DNA of 28,821 nucleotides. Source: Thermoplasmata archaeon (GTDB lineage Archaea; Thermoplasmatota; Thermoplasmata; Thermoplasmatales; Thermoplasmataceae). The stretch covers positions 1 to 28,821 of the forward strand of contig JAJZZQ010000069.1 of the NCBI GenBank assembly GCA_021797525.1, given 5' to 3'. Positions 1-8,804 of this stretch are shown here, piece after piece. Below the pieces are notes generated by a model. The model worked only from the letters and a program-made list of their open reading frames with translations. It was not told the origin of the DNA and searched no databases. Position 1 is the stretch's first letter. Each line of letters starts with the position of its first letter. The translations under genes were made by a program, and so were the position numbers.

Positions 1-15
1 ACAGGGAATTATGAT

Positions 16-900
16 TCAATTTTTCTGGTTTTTTACATTAAGGTAGGATTCCTGGAAAGTGTTGTTTATAATGTCAATGATACCGTTCAGCTGGCGGATA
101 TCCGTAAAATAAAATATTGCAGTAATAACATTATTGGCCTGATTTAGAGTTTTAAAAAATGTCTCTAAGCGCTTCAAGCCATATTTTTCAGCATTCTCCA
201 AAAGAGATTGCTCAGCGAGCTTCCTAACAGATTCAACCCTCACATCATTCGGAAGAGTAATGTCAATGGAAAACTTCAGATATTCTCCATCTTCTATGTT
301 TCTGAAAATGGTTGATCCAAGAAGGGCCGAATTTGGCATCTTAGTCACCTGTCCATTCTGATCCCTGATATCAGTAAAGAGGATATTCACATCGGTTATT
401 TCTCCTACTAAATAACTGGGAAAGAGCCAGGAATAGACATATACCTTATCCTTTGGCCTCAGCGCACCCGCTGCGGACACCATCACTCCAGATAGCAGAT
501 ATGAAGTCACATTCTGAATAGCGAAACCAAGAACAACACCACCTATTGCACCACCAACAAGGGCCCCCTCTATGTTAACTCCACTGAGTGCAAGAGCAGC
601 GAATATGGCTATTGAATATATTATTATCCGGAGCAGAATAAGTATTCCCCTTAGATTTTTTCTGCTGCCTGATTTAGAAGAATAATACTCAATTGAGTGG
701 GATATGATCCTTATTATAAGGTGAGCAACAAGAATCGAGATAATTATAGCAAAAGCATCGTATATGTATCCTGTATAGCCTGAAACCTGAGGAAAGTACT
801 GTGATATTTTTGGCAAGAACTCGTGAAGGAGAGATAGTATGATTCCCGATAGAACTATTGTGAGAATACCCTTTCCTAACTCTCCTCTTACTGAAGCCAT
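16..900 (-). CDS. MscS-family small-conductance mechanosensitive channel
   Basis: A 294-aa membrane protein with hydrophobic segments at about residues 8-30, 45-70 and 85-105, followed by the Gly/Ala-rich pore-lining helix typical of MscS (GGAIGGVVLGFAIQN, about 115-130). The hydrophilic beta domain after it contains the region around VGEITDVNILFTDIRDQNG and a KMPNSAL element, which match the MscS middle domain. The family releases solutes under hypo-osmotic shock from the cytoplasmic membrane. The start is ATG at 898-900. The gene lies 38 bp downstream of the TehA-like gene on the same strand, so the two may be co-transcribed. The length is normal for a simple archaeal MscS. Family assignment is firm; the solute and physiological trigger are unknown. 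Confidence 0.88.
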   Translation of the reverse strand: MASVRGELGKGILTIVLSGIILSLLHEFLPKISQYFPQVSGYTGYIYDAFAIIISILVAHLIIRIISHSIEYYSSKSGSRKNLRGILILLRIIIYSIAIFAALALSGVNIEGALVGGAIGGVVLGFAIQNVTSYLLSGVMVSAAGALRPKDKVYVYSWLFPSYLVGEITDVNILFTDIRDQNGQVTKMPNSALLGSTIFRNIEDGEYLKFSIDITLPNDVRVESVRKLAEQSLLENAEKYGLKRLETFFKTLNQANNVITAIFYFTDIRQLNGIIDIINNTFQESYLNVKNQKN

Positions 901-938
901 GTATGCCTGTAATATTCATAGCAATTAAAAAAATTGCC

Positions 939-1952
939 CTAATTTTTTGATTTTACGATCAGTAATATGATAAAAAGGAAAAACAGGGAGGAACTCAGAA
1001 TGTCAACAATGACTGAATAGGTGTAAAGATAATTCGAGGAAAAGTAGCCGGATATCAGAGTAGTGTCAAAACTGTATACACCAGCAGGGAAGACTACAGC
1101 CCAGAGACTGGGATGATACCTTATTCTTCTCACATTATATATTTTCAGAAATGAGATTGCTGTTACAGGAATGAGCATCACGGTGGCCAGGAGCCAAAGC
1201 CATAGAAAAAAATCAGTCAATAACGTAACTTGAAAAGCAATAGATTCCGGAATAATTTTACTCAGAGAGTAGAACGCAAGAGAGATTAAAGCTGGAAGAC
1301 CCATTGATATCCATAATGTTCCATCTATGTTCCCGATATTGTATTTTCCGTTAAACAGCTTCGAGATATTTAATGCTACAAATACAAAGTAAAAGAGAAG
1401 AGATAAGGCAACTCCAAAAGATGCAATATATACTTGATATAATCCCGTTAAAGCTGGGAAGTACGTAATTCCAGAAATAAAAGCTACAGCACTTGAAGCT
1501 ACTGCGACACCAACATTTAACTGCGAAAAGTGCGCACTGTTAATTGCAAGGTTCTTATGAACAACTTCATGGAAAGTGAAAGAAAGTGAAGATGCAACTG
1601 CAATCAAAAAAATAAGTATGGATGCATATGAGATAAGGATGTTTGCTGACAGGATCAGAGTCCTTGTTATGACAACCGCTACTCCAGAGATCAAGGTATA
1701 TCTATTGAACTTCCAGTGATAATCGTTATTTTTCCAAACGATATCCTTCGTGATCCAGAAAGATGGTATTCCAATGATTATAAGAAGAAAAATTGAAACA
1801 ATGTATAGCACCAGAGAAAGGTCATAAAAATGATGGTGAAAGGCGGATATTGAGAGTATTCCAGAAGCCATTATAGAGGAAAAACCTCCCAGTGAAATAT
1901 TCCTGAGAAGACTGTTCAAATATCTATGCAATTTATCAGGATATCTCTTCAA
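939..1952 (-). CDS. TDT/TehA/SLAC1-like transporter (voltage-dependent anion channel family)
   Basis: A 337-aa integral membrane protein with about ten hydrophobic helices and short loops. Family hints are the N-terminal FSSIMASGILSI segment, resembling the first TehA/SLAC1 helix with its M-x-x-G pattern, and the late HPSLWAVVFPAGVYS segment, resembling the W-x-x-x-F-P-x-G signature of the same family. Members move anions, C4-dicarboxylates or sulfite, or give tellurite resistance; the substrate here cannot be read from sequence. The longest start is TTG at 1950-1952, and further TTG codons follow, so the start is uncertain. An AT-rich TATA-like stretch lies at about 1961-1975. It is probably co-transcribed with the MscS gene. 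The assignment rests on motif resemblance only. Confidence 0.6.
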   Translation of the reverse strand: MKRYPDKLHRYLNSLLRNISLGGFSSIMASGILSISAFHHHFYDLSLVLYIVSIFLLIIIGIPSFWITKDIVWKNNDYHWKFNRYTLISGVAVVITRTLILSANILISYASILIFLIAVASSLSFTFHEVVHKNLAINSAHFSQLNVGVAVASSAVAFISGITYFPALTGLYQVYIASFGVALSLLFYFVFVALNISKLFNGKYNIGNIDGTLWISMGLPALISLAFYSLSKIIPESIAFQVTLLTDFFLWLWLLATVMLIPVTAISFLKIYNVRRIRYHPSLWAVVFPAGVYSFDTTLISGYFSSNYLYTYSVIVDILSSSLFFLFIILLIVKSKN

Positions 1953-2088
1953 TTCAATTATATTTTATTTAATCCGCTTGTCCCCTTCATGAACATGAAA
2001 CGGCTCACAGGCTCTAATTTCATTGCAATATTGCTTCATCTATTATCGCTATATACACATTAATATGAAAAGAGACATTTATCTTATT

Positions 2089-2439
2089 ATGCAAGGGTCA
2101 ATAGAAACAATAACCGGGAAGGAATTGCTGGAACTGCTAGATAACCCTGAGTTTGTGATTGTGGATGTTCTTGGGAATCTATCTTATACTCAGTACCATA
2201 TCAAGAATTCAATTTCCATTCCATTTGATATACTTGAAAGAGGGGGCTGGGAGAAGATTCCTAGAAGCAAAACAGTAATTACATATTGTCATAGCTCAAC
2301 CTGCAACGCCTCGAAACGGGCTGCAGAAATATTCCAGAGAAATGGGTTCAAAGTGAAAGCCTATGAGGGGGGAATATCAGAATGGAAGGTTCTGGGGCTA
2401 CCTGCTGAAGGTACAACTATTTCAAGCGAAGCCATATGA
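2089..2439 (+). CDS. Single-domain rhodanese-like sulfurtransferase
   Basis: A 116-aa cytoplasmic protein that is one rhodanese domain: ITGKELLELLD at the start, VIVDV with the conserved Asp, an H-x-K-N-S-I-S-I-P segment, and the active-site loop CHSSTCNAS with the persulfide-forming Cys at about residue 67. Family members carry sulfane sulfur from thiosulfate or persulfides to acceptors. I chose ATG 2089 because the domain begins right after it and a TATA-like CTATATAC lies about 36 bp upstream. An in-frame ATG at 2065 would add eight residues. It is transcribed away from the TehA-like gene. The substrate is unknown. Confidence 0.85.
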   Translation: MQGSIETITGKELLELLDNPEFVIVDVLGNLSYTQYHIKNSISIPFDILERGGWEKIPRSKTVITYCHSSTCNASKRAAEIFQRNGFKVKAYEGGISEWKVLGLPAEGTTISSEAI

Positions 2440-2505
2440 ATGTCCTTTCAATTGCATCCAGTTTTCGCAAGTATTTTTAGATTCATAGGGCTACCTAGAT
2501 TAACA

Positions 2506-2579
2506 GCCCGAGTGGGGTAATCTGGATATCCTGCAGGCCTGCGGAGCCTTAGATTCGGGTTCGAATCCCGGCTCGGGCG
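2506..2579 (+). tRNA. tRNA-Arg (anticodon GCG)
   Basis: It folds as a cloverleaf. The acceptor stem GCCCGAG (2506-2512) pairs with CTCGGGC (2572-2578). A D-arm with G18-G19-A20 is present. The anticodon loop is CTGCGGA, giving anticodon GCG after U33. The T-arm has the TTCGAAT loop, the discriminator is G73, and no CCA is encoded. A20 and G73 agree with arginine identity. The anticodon stem has four good pairs plus a C-U mismatch at its top, and there is one extra base between D-arm and anticodon stem, so exact stem borders are approximate. There is no intron. Confidence 0.85.
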
Positions 2580-2585
2580 CTTTAA

Positions 2586-2597
2586 TTTTTTTTTTTT
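2586..2597 (+). terminator. T-tract terminator after tRNA-Arg
   Basis: Twelve consecutive T residues begin seven bases after the tRNA 3' end, preceded by TTTAA. Archaeal RNA polymerase terminates at such non-template T-runs without needing a hairpin. The site would end tRNA transcription before it enters the 3' side of the convergent GNAT gene. Confidence 0.75.
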
Positions 2598-2794
2598 GAT
2601 ATCATGCGCATATTTAATTTAAAGTGGATTCCCATGAAATAGTATCATCTTTTTTTCCGTTATGTTTCCAGGCCATTCCTCTAGGTCCAGAATATTCAAC
2701 GAAGCCAGATTATCTGCTGGAAGGCAGTTTCTTGCAATACAATATTAAGTTTGCTGAAAATAAGTCAACTTCCAATGAGGGTGCCATGTGGCTT

Positions 2795-3502
2795 TTATTC
2801 GATAGGTTTTTCAAATATCTGTCCAATATCAAAGTCATCAAGCATATATTTATGCGCACTTTCTGGGAATTTTGAATCCATCTCCATGCAGGAAAAGCCT
2901 TCTTCTGTAAATTCAAGGTCTTTACCCCATTGAGTTATCTGAAATGAATTTCCAATCTCAAGAACTTCCGCACCCATCTCACTTTTATAGATTGTAGCTC
3001 TGTCATTCAGGGAATCAAGAGGTTCTGAGAATTTCCATCCAAGATTGATCAATTTAGGCAGTTTGCTTACTGAATGCACAATTTTCATTCTTTCAACTGA
3101 AACCCCTCTGAGGAATGCCATTTCACATACTTTTGAGAAGCCGGATTTCTCAACCATCAATATTGAATTACGATTATTTCTGTGTATCAGAAGCCTTGCC
3201 ATTTTGAAATTCTTTCTCTTTGCAACGTCAAGGGCACCTGTGGTGAGGTCACTCCCTATGTGCATCCTCCTGAACTTCGGCAGCACCCTAATGCCACTTA
3301 GCCATACAGAATGGTCCTCCATTTCCTCGATCTTCAGGAACCCGGCCGCGTTGTGATCTACATATCCAATCAGTACAGTACCCCCTTCAAGGTACGAAGG
3401 CCCAATCCTGTTAATATAATCCATATACCCAGATTCCAACGATATGTTGCTTATTTCTTTCCAGTTTTCAGGCCCTGCAACAATTATCCTCAATGTAATC
3501 AA
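2795..3502 (-). CDS. GNAT-family N-acetyltransferase with C-terminal extension
   Basis: A 235-aa soluble protein. Residues about 1-140 form a GNAT fold: the acetyl-CoA binding element is VLPKFRRMHIGSDL (R/Q-x-x-G-x-G/A-like), followed by the helix TTGALDVAKRKN and the late strand-helix RLLIHRNNRNSILMVEKSGF, where N-x-x-S is typical. The C-terminal ~95 residues are not a recognised domain and may bind or position the acceptor. The acceptor is unknown (protein N-terminus, lysine or small molecule). The start is TTG at 3500-3502. An AAAATATATG element on the minus strand, centred near 3526, sits about 25 bp upstream, which fits a leaderless transcript. The start is moderately sure and the family is sure. 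Confidence 0.82.
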   Translation of the reverse strand: MITLRIIVAGPENWKEISNISLESGYMDYINRIGPSYLEGGTVLIGYVDHNAAGFLKIEEMEDHSVWLSGIRVLPKFRRMHIGSDLTTGALDVAKRKNFKMARLLIHRNNRNSILMVEKSGFSKVCEMAFLRGVSVERMKIVHSVSKLPKLINLGWKFSEPLDSLNDRATIYKSEMGAEVLEIGNSFQITQWGKDLEFTEEGFSCMEMDSKFPESAHKYMLDDFDIGQIFEKPIE

Positions 3503-3538
3503 AAGTTTATGAAACAGTTCAGCATATATTTTATTGTG
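3503..3538. promoter_or_regulatory. Compact divergent promoter region with two TATA-like elements
   Basis: The gap between the TTG start of the GNAT gene and the ATG of the zinc-finger gene is only 36 bp. A minus-strand AAAATATATG (about 3522-3531) lies about 25 bp from the GNAT start. A plus-strand AAAAGTTTATGAA (about 3499-3511) lies about 28 bp from the ATG at 3539. Each element therefore falls inside the other gene's transcript or start region, so the two promoters probably exclude each other. Confidence 0.5.
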
Positions 3539-3703
3539 ATGTTATCACTTTGCCAGGTATGCGGAAACCCTGCGGAATATTCATGTGACTCTTGCCACGG
3601 CTTCGTTTGCAGGGAGCATATGGGTCAAAACCACATATGCGTTTCTTGCCGTGAAAAATTCAAAGGGAGAAATATTGATAAAAATGTAAAGAAGGTATTC
3701 TAG
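3539..3703 (+). CDS. 54-aa zinc-binding (B-box/HIT-type-like) protein
   Basis: A very small protein, nearly all of it one zinc-finger region: C-x2-C, then C-x2-C, then C-x2-E-H, then H-x-C-x2-C (CQVCGNP, CDSCHGFVC, REHMGQNHICVSC). This arrangement resembles the cross-brace B-box or zf-HIT fold that binds two zinc ions, followed by a basic tail (KFKGRNIDKNVKK). Such miniproteins usually bind protein or nucleic acid; the partner is unknown. I chose ATG 3539 because a TATA-like element lies about 28 bp before it and the upstream frame overlaps the divergent gene. The stop TAG at 3701-3703 shares the palindrome CTAG with the stop of the convergent pheS. Confidence 0.68.
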   Translation: MLSLCQVCGNPAEYSCDSCHGFVCREHMGQNHICVSCREKFKGRNIDKNVKKVF

Positions 3704-5193
3704 ATTCGAAGCTTGAAGCTCTTAAGCCAGTTAATATCGCTCTGGTAAATCCCTCTTATGTCGTTCAGATCGTAGTATATCATGGCCAGTCTCTCCAAGC
3801 CCATTCCCCACGCAATTGCCGGTTTATCAAGTCCCAGAGGTTTTAGGACCTCAGGCCTGAAAATGCCAGATCCTCCAAGCTCCACTTCCTTTCCATTAAT
3901 TTCAACAACAACGTCCATGCTGGGCTCTGTGTATGGGTAGTAGGACGGAATCAGTCTGATCTTTGAAAATCCCAGTCTGCTGTAAAACTCCTCCATCAGC
4001 CACTTAAGTGTTGAAAGGTTCGCATCTTCAGCATAATATGCGCCTTCAATCTGGTGAAGCTCTGCCAGGTGCTTCCAGTCCACGCTCTCATGCCTGAAGA
4101 CCCTGTCGATGGAGAATATTGCAGCAGGAGCTTTGCCTATATGATAGAGGTTCCTAATGGTGCTCACAGTAGTATGTGTCCTTAAAAGCAGTTTTTTTGC
4201 TTCACTCTCGGACCATCTGTAACCCCATCCGGTATATCCTCTGATTCCCTTTTCATGTACTTTCTTTAGAATAGGAAGTATCTCCTGATCCTCGAATTCA
4301 GGTGGTGAATCAGATTCTATGTAAAATGTATCTTGCATATCCCTTGCCGGATGATCCTGTGGAATGAAAAGGGCATCCATGTTCCATCCGGAATACTCAA
4401 TAAAGTGTCCTCTCATTTCTGAAAAACCCATATCAAGGAATATCCTTGCTACTTCTTCCCTAAGATAGCTTAGAGGATGCAGAAAGCTACCAGTTACACT
4501 TTCTGTAGCTAGATTGAGATCGTACTTTCGGAATCTTGCACTTTTCCAGGCTCCGCTTGATATCATTTCAGGGGTAAGCTGCCCTACTGCACCCTGAGTA
4601 CTTTTCTCGAGAATTAAAACTCCTCTATTGTTTATTCTCAATTTTCTCTTTAGTGTCTTCCGCTCAACAATCATATCCCCTCTCTTTTTGAATACCTCAA
4701 GGCAATAACGATTAGGGGGTTTTCCGTCCATTATGGATTGAAGACATTGCAATCTTCTCCGCATTTCATCTTCTAAATCTGTCTTATTGTCAATCTTCAA
4801 AACTCCTTCAGAGGGTCTCAATCCAAGTTTTGCCAGCTGAGTTATTCCTATTTTTACAAGATCAGAAGGAATTGCAGTATTGAGTTCGCTGAGTGAAACC
4901 TGCCCCTTTTTTTTAGCATAATCGTATACCAGAGCTTCAGGCAAACCATCCTTCAAGCTACGTATCCCTTCTTCTCCAAGATTGTATATTAAAACTTCTG
5001 ACGATTCCTGATCGACAAATCCCTTTTTAATGACCCATGAAACCGCACTTCTAGTAATCTGGGGGCTATAACCTGATAAAGCAATCTCGTCTTCAGGGAT
5101 CATTTTTCCATTTCCATTATCAGCAAGGTATCTTAGAACTGCAAGTTCCTGAGGACTCAAGTCTTCGTCATTTCCTGGGTCATTCTGATTCAT
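3700..5193 (-). CDS. pheS: Phenylalanine--tRNA ligase alpha subunit
   Basis: A 497-aa class II aminoacyl-tRNA synthetase subunit. It attaches phenylalanine to tRNA-Phe in the cytoplasm as a heterotetramer with PheT. An N-terminal winged-helix part (residues about 10-85, starting ELAVLRYLADNG) is the archaeal/eukaryotic type. The catalytic core has class II motif 2 with FRHE at 366-369 followed by HQIEGAYY, and motif 3 with GMGLERLAM at about 463-471. The length is usual for archaeal PheS. The start is ATG at 5191-5193. No pheT is in the window, so the subunits are encoded apart or beyond it. Confidence is very high. Confidence 0.96.
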   Translation of the reverse strand: MNQNDPGNDEDLSPQELAVLRYLADNGNGKMIPEDEIALSGYSPQITRSAVSWVIKKGFVDQESSEVLIYNLGEEGIRSLKDGLPEALVYDYAKKKGQVSLSELNTAIPSDLVKIGITQLAKLGLRPSEGVLKIDNKTDLEDEMRRRLQCLQSIMDGKPPNRYCLEVFKKRGDMIVERKTLKRKLRINNRGVLILEKSTQGAVGQLTPEMISSGAWKSARFRKYDLNLATESVTGSFLHPLSYLREEVARIFLDMGFSEMRGHFIEYSGWNMDALFIPQDHPARDMQDTFYIESDSPPEFEDQEILPILKKVHEKGIRGYTGWGYRWSESEAKKLLLRTHTTVSTIRNLYHIGKAPAAIFSIDRVFRHESVDWKHLAELHQIEGAYYAEDANLSTLKWLMEEFYSRLGFSKIRLIPSYYPYTEPSMDVVVEINGKEVELGGSGIFRPEVLKPLGLDKPAIAWGMGLERLAMIYYDLNDIRGIYQSDINWLKSFKLRI

Positions 5194-5426
5194 TGGCAGT
5201 TAAGTATCTTTAGGCATATATAAATTGATTTTCAAATTCATTAAATTTCAGTGGATTTAATGCAAAAATTGGGCATATATTAGAATAGTATCATTCACCT
5301 TAATGGGCAAGTTTGGCCGATCTTTAATTCGGGCCGGCATAACGGGAAACAAAGTGACTTTACTCACGCTAGAAATGCATATTAGCCTAAATTGCGAAAT
5401 TATATGGTTCATAAATTAAATGGGAT

Positions 5427-5436
5427 AATTTATATT
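5427..5436 (+). promoter_or_regulatory. TATA-like element for the large surface protein gene
   Basis: AATTTATATT is centred about 25 bp before the GTG at 5457. No Shine-Dalgarno sequence precedes the GTG, so the mRNA is probably leaderless. This spacing supports the GTG as the true start. Confidence 0.5.
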
Positions 5437-5456
5437 AATATTAACGATTCCGTTAA

Positions 5457-8342
5457 GTGAAGCATGCCTCATTGACAGTTGTTATTATTTCATCCATCTT
5501 GATAATCTCATCTGTAGGGGCTCTTTTACCGTATGGTATTAACCATGATATTAAATCAGTAAATGACACGAAGGGAAGTGCAAATCCTGAATATGATTCG
5601 CTGGGAAATGTTTCTCAGATGGGTTCAGTCTCATTTAGTTTTAATGGGCTTCCCTCCAATTCTACTATATCTTTAAATGTAGATGGACTTTCAGCAGTCA
5701 CAAATACAGGAAAACTGAAAATGACACTTCCCTATGGCAATTATTCTTATGCTGCCATGAACACTAATGGGTATGTTTCTCCTAACTGGACTGGAACCTT
5801 CAATCTCCACTCCACAGATTTGATAATCCCGGTTAACTACACAGGAATTCCTTTTCAGAGTGCAGGATTGGCTCTTAATAATGGCTCCCAATTCTCCATC
5901 TATTCATCAGCTGATTCTAACAACGCTACCCCTCTCGATTCTGTTTATGATAGTTTAAATGGTTTGACATATACTATTTCCTCTTTCCCGCAGGGATTCT
6001 ATATCACAGGAAATTCCTCTGTTACTTTTATAAAGACGTTGGGTGAACCTGAAGATATTACACTTATGAAGACAACAGGAAATCTTGCTATTGCAGAGAA
6101 TTCCTCGGTTTTTGTTTATAGCCCTAAAGGCACAGAAATTAATTCCATAAATGTGCCCTATCAGACCAACGCCATTATTTATGACAATTTCTCCAACACT
6201 CTCTGGCTTGGTACAGATTCTGGGATATATGTGCTAAATGCAACAACTCTTTCCACTCTCCACGAAATAGCAGGGATTAACATTCAGATTCCGGGACAAT
6301 TGGCTCTTGACAGGGACAACGGTTCAGTATTTGCACTTAATGTATCGTCAAATTTTTCTCAGAATCGTCTTATTATAATATCCGGTAATTATAAAATTAT
6401 AGCCGAGTACAGCCTTGGTTCTTTTGCAGGAGAGATTGCATTTTACCCTGAATTCAACCGTGTCTATGTTTCAACTGTTTCCCAGGAGCAAAATACTCTT
6501 TACTACCTTGAAAATGGAACTTTGAAACCTGTCTATGGTACAGGAGAGTCTTACTCTATAGGTTATCTGGGAGACTTGAATTCTGTCTATTATATCAATC
6601 AAGCAGGCAATATCTATCTTGTCAACCCTCTGAACAGTACTCTTGTAAAGGTAATGAACAGCAGTTCTATTCCTAATATATTAATAAACGGAGTTAACGG
6701 AACTTTCTCCATGATCTCAACACTTAATGGTGTTGTTACATACACAGGGCTCGGTGGAAAAGTTTACAATCTGACTTTCATTGAAAAAGGGCTATCTGGG
6801 GGGACAGCATGGTCTGTTACGCTTAATAATTTTACAGAAAAATCCAGTAATAGATATGTTACATTTTATGAAACCATAGGGTCATACACTGTCAATTTAA
6901 ACACCACATCTCTCTATTCCTATAACAAAAGCTTAAGCGTGAAGTTAAGCGGGCCAGAAAATGTAAGTCTAACATTCAAGAAGCTCTATTCTGTGGTGTT
7001 GAACTCTGTTGGAATGCCATCTGGCTCATATCTGAAAATATCCATTGGCAACACTCAGGTGAATACCTCTCTTAACCGCTATACGATTTATCTTGTAAAT
7101 GGAACTTATAACTATTCAGCCAGTACATCAGATGGCTTTTTTATAACCCCAAATAACGGCACAATAGTAATAAATGGTTATAACAGGACTGTCAACCTTA
7201 CCTGGTCAAAGGTAACATATTCAGTCTCAATCAATGAAGTTGGGCTTCCTGCTGGTACTCCGTGGTCAATATACATATCTGGAATAAAGTACAGTACGGA
7301 TAGGTCCCAAATAAGTCTCAACCTTTCAAATGGTACCTATACATTTTCATTGGGTTTAGTTCCCGGATATTTCAGCGAACATTATTCTCCCGAATTCAAT
7401 ATCTCAGGAGGTAATGTTTATATTCCTTTGAAATTCCAGGAAACAAAATTCAATCTTAGCTTCGAAATATTAAATTACAGCGGAAAATTTCCTTTAGTCT
7501 TTCAAATAGGTTCAGCAGTCATTTACGAAAATACTACTAATTTCTCAGAAATGGTACCAAATGGTTCTTACATGTACAGTATAATTTTCCCGGGAAATGT
7601 ATGGAAAAATATCAGTGGCATTGCACATATTTCTGATTCCAATTTGAAAATTATTCTGAATGCGAAAGAGCAGTTCTACTATCTTTCAGTACAGGAGATA
7701 GGTTTGCCTCCTGGAAGCGAATGGGGATTCAATCTTTCCGGTATTTCAGTATCAGGTAACTCGTCAACCCTAAGTGAAAGGGTTACCAATGGGACTTATA
7801 CCTTATATCCAGTGATGATTGGCGGTTATGAACCAATAATTCCCTTAGCAATTACAATTGATGGTTCTAATGAAACTGCAATTGTTGAATATGATCCTTT
7901 ACCTGTTCTCTATAATGTCACGTTCATCCAAATAGGGTTACCGCCTGGACTATCTCTTCAACTCACAGTGGGTAAAGTCACTCTTTCTTCCTCCGGCATC
8001 TCTCCGGCTGAATTTTACCTTGCAAACGGAACATATAATGTAACTGTAAATTATACATTTCCGCCAGGTCCGCCCTTACCACCATTACAGTTCCATCATG
8101 TTCCCTCAGTTCCAATTCCTGTTGGGGTTCAGAAAACATATTCCCAAACATTGCAGTTCTCTGTAAACGGAACAAATGAGTTTGTCTTCCTCCTGTTTGT
8201 CCAGGGTCAGATAGTTCTCTCATTTACAGTCCCTGTTCTCCCTCCGCCACTCCCCCCAGGGCCTGGACCATTCCCAGGGCCAACTGGGCCTAACCAATTT
8301 CCTGGAAATGGGCCTGTTGTATGGACAGTAGGAAGGCACTAG
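5457..8342 (+). CDS. Large secreted surface protein with propeller-like region and six beta modules
   Basis: A 961-aa protein with an N-terminal signal peptide (about 1-24, hydrophobic VVIISSILIISSVGALL). Residues about 130-430 look like a beta-propeller or YVTN/NHL-type region with repeated AIAENSSVFVYS- and VYVST-like strands. Next come six modules of about 75 aa starting near residues 437, 511, 588, 662 (degenerate), 742 and 819, with consensus Y-x-V-x-F-x-E-x-G-L-P-x-G-x-x-W and a later NGTY motif. The tail (about 925-961) is rich in Pro and Gly, with no C-terminal membrane helix. NxS/T sequons are very frequent, as expected for an archaeal S-layer-exposed glycoprotein. Similar G-L-P-x-G modules occur in thermopsin-type and other Thermoplasmata surface proteins. 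No protease motif is seen. A role in adhesion or surface binding is inferred. Confidence 0.8.
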   Translation: MKHASLTVVIISSILIISSVGALLPYGINHDIKSVNDTKGSANPEYDSLGNVSQMGSVSFSFNGLPSNSTISLNVDGLSAVTNTGKLKMTLPYGNYSYAAMNTNGYVSPNWTGTFNLHSTDLIIPVNYTGIPFQSAGLALNNGSQFSIYSSADSNNATPLDSVYDSLNGLTYTISSFPQGFYITGNSSVTFIKTLGEPEDITLMKTTGNLAIAENSSVFVYSPKGTEINSINVPYQTNAIIYDNFSNTLWLGTDSGIYVLNATTLSTLHEIAGINIQIPGQLALDRDNGSVFALNVSSNFSQNRLIIISGNYKIIAEYSLGSFAGEIAFYPEFNRVYVSTVSQEQNTLYYLENGTLKPVYGTGESYSIGYLGDLNSVYYINQAGNIYLVNPLNSTLVKVMNSSSIPNILINGVNGTFSMISTLNGVVTYTGLGGKVYNLTFIEKGLSGGTAWSVTLNNFTEKSSNRYVTFYETIGSYTVNLNTTSLYSYNKSLSVKLSGPENVSLTFKKLYSVVLNSVGMPSGSYLKISIGNTQVNTSLNRYTIYLVNGTYNYSASTSDGFFITPNNGTIVINGYNRTVNLTWSKVTYSVSINEVGLPAGTPWSIYISGIKYSTDRSQISLNLSNGTYTFSLGLVPGYFSEHYSPEFNISGGNVYIPLKFQETKFNLSFEILNYSGKFPLVFQIGSAVIYENTTNFSEMVPNGSYMYSIIFPGNVWKNISGIAHISDSNLKIILNAKEQFYYLSVQEIGLPPGSEWGFNLSGISVSGNSSTLSERVTNGTYTLYPVMIGGYEPIIPLAITIDGSNETAIVEYDPLPVLYNVTFIQIGLPPGLSLQLTVGKVTLSSSGISPAEFYLANGTYNVTVNYTFPPGPPLPPLQFHHVPSVPIPVGVQKTYSQTLQFSVNGTNEFVFLLFVQGQIVLSFTVPVLPPPLPPGPGPFPGPTGPNQFPGNGPVVWTVGRH

Positions 8343-8804
8343 GTAGATTTGACTCAATGGCTCATTATATTGCGGAACCACCAATTTATTTCTTTGACGG
8401 TTGATCATCATTAACTTCTTACTGGAATTCAAGCCAGCGGACATTATATGGGGCATTTAGGCAGAATATTCCAGATTGTCTCTATACATTATACAACTAT
8501 TTTGTTTCCCAAACATCTGTGAGACAGCAAAACTACAGCTACCCGTAGGTGAAAGTATCGGTTGAAAGGAAATGTACTCGTGCTCCTGAGGGGAATTCTC
8601 ACAATGGGGCTATCCTTAGCCTTTAATCATGAAAATAAGTTGTCCTTTACAACTAAATTCTTGAGGATATATCAATATGTGCAAAAGTCCATTTCAGAAT
8701 TTCATACAATCTTTATTCTATAGAAAATGAGGAGCTCAACTTGAAAGTTGGCTATTAATCGCCCAATTTATAAGTGGAATAGGATTAAGAAATTTAATGG
8801 CTCA
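8343..8804. other. Intergenic gap with no convincing gene
   Basis: These 462 bp lie between the convergent ends of the surface protein and the polytopic membrane protein. No ORF with a start signal and family resemblance is present. A patch at about 8526-8633 is richer in G and C than its surroundings and holds a short open frame (8549-8626, 25 codons), which might be the tail of a decayed gene. The remainder is AT-rich and shows no hairpin or repeat that I can support. Confidence 0.5.

Noticed and set aside
2506..2579. tRNA-Arg as an integration site for a mobile element
   Set aside because: No second copy of the tRNA 3' end, no integrase and no element-like genes are visible nearby.
3311..3538. 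Upstream extension of the zinc-finger frame to 3311
   Set aside because: It would run antisense through the GNAT gene. The promoter-like element and the domain position favour the ATG at 3539.
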